Source of the DNA: Actinomycetes bacterium
GTDB lineage: Bacteria; Actinomycetota; Acidimicrobiia; Acidimicrobiales; RAAP-2
Assembly: GCA_021848365.1 (NCBI GenBank)
Contig: JAJZUS010000003.1
Coordinates: 120,001-184,000, forward strand
Direction of reading: 5' to 3'
DNA length: 64,000 nt
In this document: piece after piece, positions 63,659 to 64,000 of the stretch
How the letters are laid out: each line of letters begins with the position of its first letter
Position numbering within the stretch: the stretch's first letter is position 1
Notes under the pieces: model-generated
Told to the model about the DNA's origin: nothing
Databases searched by the model: none
Seen by the model: the letters and a program-made list of their open reading frames with translations, nothing else
Translations under genes and position numbers: made by a program

Positions 63659-64000
63659 TGACGCTCCTCGAATGCTCGTCGGGCGTTCGCCACGAAGGCC
63701 CGCACCATGGCCGGATCCTTCACCCCGGGCGAGGACTCGACGCCCGTGGCGACGTCGACTCCCCACACCCAGGGTGCGGCAATGACGGCCGCGACGTTCT
63801 GGGGTCGTAGGCCGCCGGCGGCGATCACCGGTCGGCGCCAGTCGCGCGAACCGACCTCGGTCCAGGCGTGCTCCTTGCCGCTGCCCGGCACCGGCCCGTC
63901 GACGAGGACGGCGTCGAGGTGGTCGTCCTCGTACGAGGCGAACGAGGACGTGCCCACGCTCACCGCTCCGATGATGGCGAGTTGCCGTTCGTGCAGTGTG
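63655..64000 (-). CDS. trpF: Phosphoribosylanthranilate isomerase, C-terminal part (runs off window)
   Basis: 115 residues visible; the frame is open to the window edge, so the N-terminal part lies beyond it. [19 protein letters not shown] matches the TrpF phosphate-binding loop (usual GGSGxxFDW), and [14 protein letters not shown] followed by [16 protein letters not shown] matches the C-terminal barrel with its conserved SSGVExxPGxKD-type end. Isomerises phosphoribosylanthranilate in tryptophan synthesis. Coupled to trpB by ATGA. Confidence 0.92.
   Translation of the reverse strand, partial: TLHERQLAIIGAVSVGTSSFASYEDDHLDAVLVDGPVPGSGKEHAWTEVGSRDWRRPVIAAGGLRPQNVAAVIAAPWVWGVDVATGVESSPGVKDPAMVRAFVANARRAFEERQ

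Overview
The window reads as a dense, very high-GC actinobacterial chromosome segment with no mobile element, CRISPR array or rRNA. Placement rests on a complete Pup-proteasome locus (arc, dop, pup, prcB, prcA, pafA), the gcvH-garA-merR-bifunctional-nuclease block also found in mycobacteria, a tatC-helY pair, FbiC for coenzyme F420, and DUF4193. A two-subunit GcvP, a class I FbaB aldolase and a double-domain ThyX-like protein do not fit Mycobacterium or Streptomyces, so a deep-branching lineage such as Acidimicrobiia is my best guess (inference, moderate confidence).

Layout. 1-3.2 kb: end of an RG-rich TPR protein, a succinate-semialdehyde dehydrogenase and a thioesterase. 3.4-7.9 kb: fbaB, pgsA, gcvH, a GarA-like FHA protein, a MerR regulator, a BFN-domain protein and a secreted protein. 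8-13.2 kb: APC permease, oxidoreductase, hydrolase and membrane proteins. 13.3-18.9 kb: MerR regulator, nuclease-like protein, gcvT, gcvPA, gcvPB and a class I glutamine-amidotransferase-like hydrolase. 18.9-24.6 kb: paired crcB, secreted protein, SDR, HtrA protease, RG-rich protein, GNAT and DUF4193 protein. 24.6-38.6 kb: ThyX-like protein, helY, tatC, tatB, lepB, the Pup-proteasome genes, ferredoxin, trmI and three small membrane proteins. 38.7-46.3 kb: tkt-tal-pgi, fbiC and a LOG-family protein. 46.3-55.2 kb: sirtuin, a 67-aa protein, acyl-CoA synthetase, gltD, gltB, a 51-aa protein and tRNA-Pro(GGG). 55.2-64 kb: FAH hydrolase, a frameshifted Old Yellow Enzyme, a FAD oxidase behind a structured leader, acs, satP, and trpF-trpB-trpA.

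Functionally, GcvT/PA/PB and lipoyl carrier GcvH form the glycine cleavage system (the E3 subunit is not here). FbaB, Tkt, Tal and Pgi connect glycolysis with the non-oxidative pentose phosphate pathway. SatP and Acs take up and activate acetate. GltBD assimilates ammonia. The Pup ligase, depupylase, ATPase ring and 20S core form a complete pupylation-degradation system.

The most interesting signals are in gene architecture. More than twenty genes have a TANNNT hexamer ending 6-9 nt before the start codon, as expected for leaderless mRNAs. In six of these the first three bases of the hexamer are the stop codon of the upstream gene. Many other junctions are 4-base ATGA/GTGA overlaps, and three convergent pairs share one CTAG as both stop codons. 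Other leads are a tandem ThyX-like protein with its signature motif split between halves, an unassigned structured leader RNA before a FAD oxidase, and a sirtuin translationally coupled to an acyl-CoA synthetase. No gene-free stretch exceeds 300 bases.
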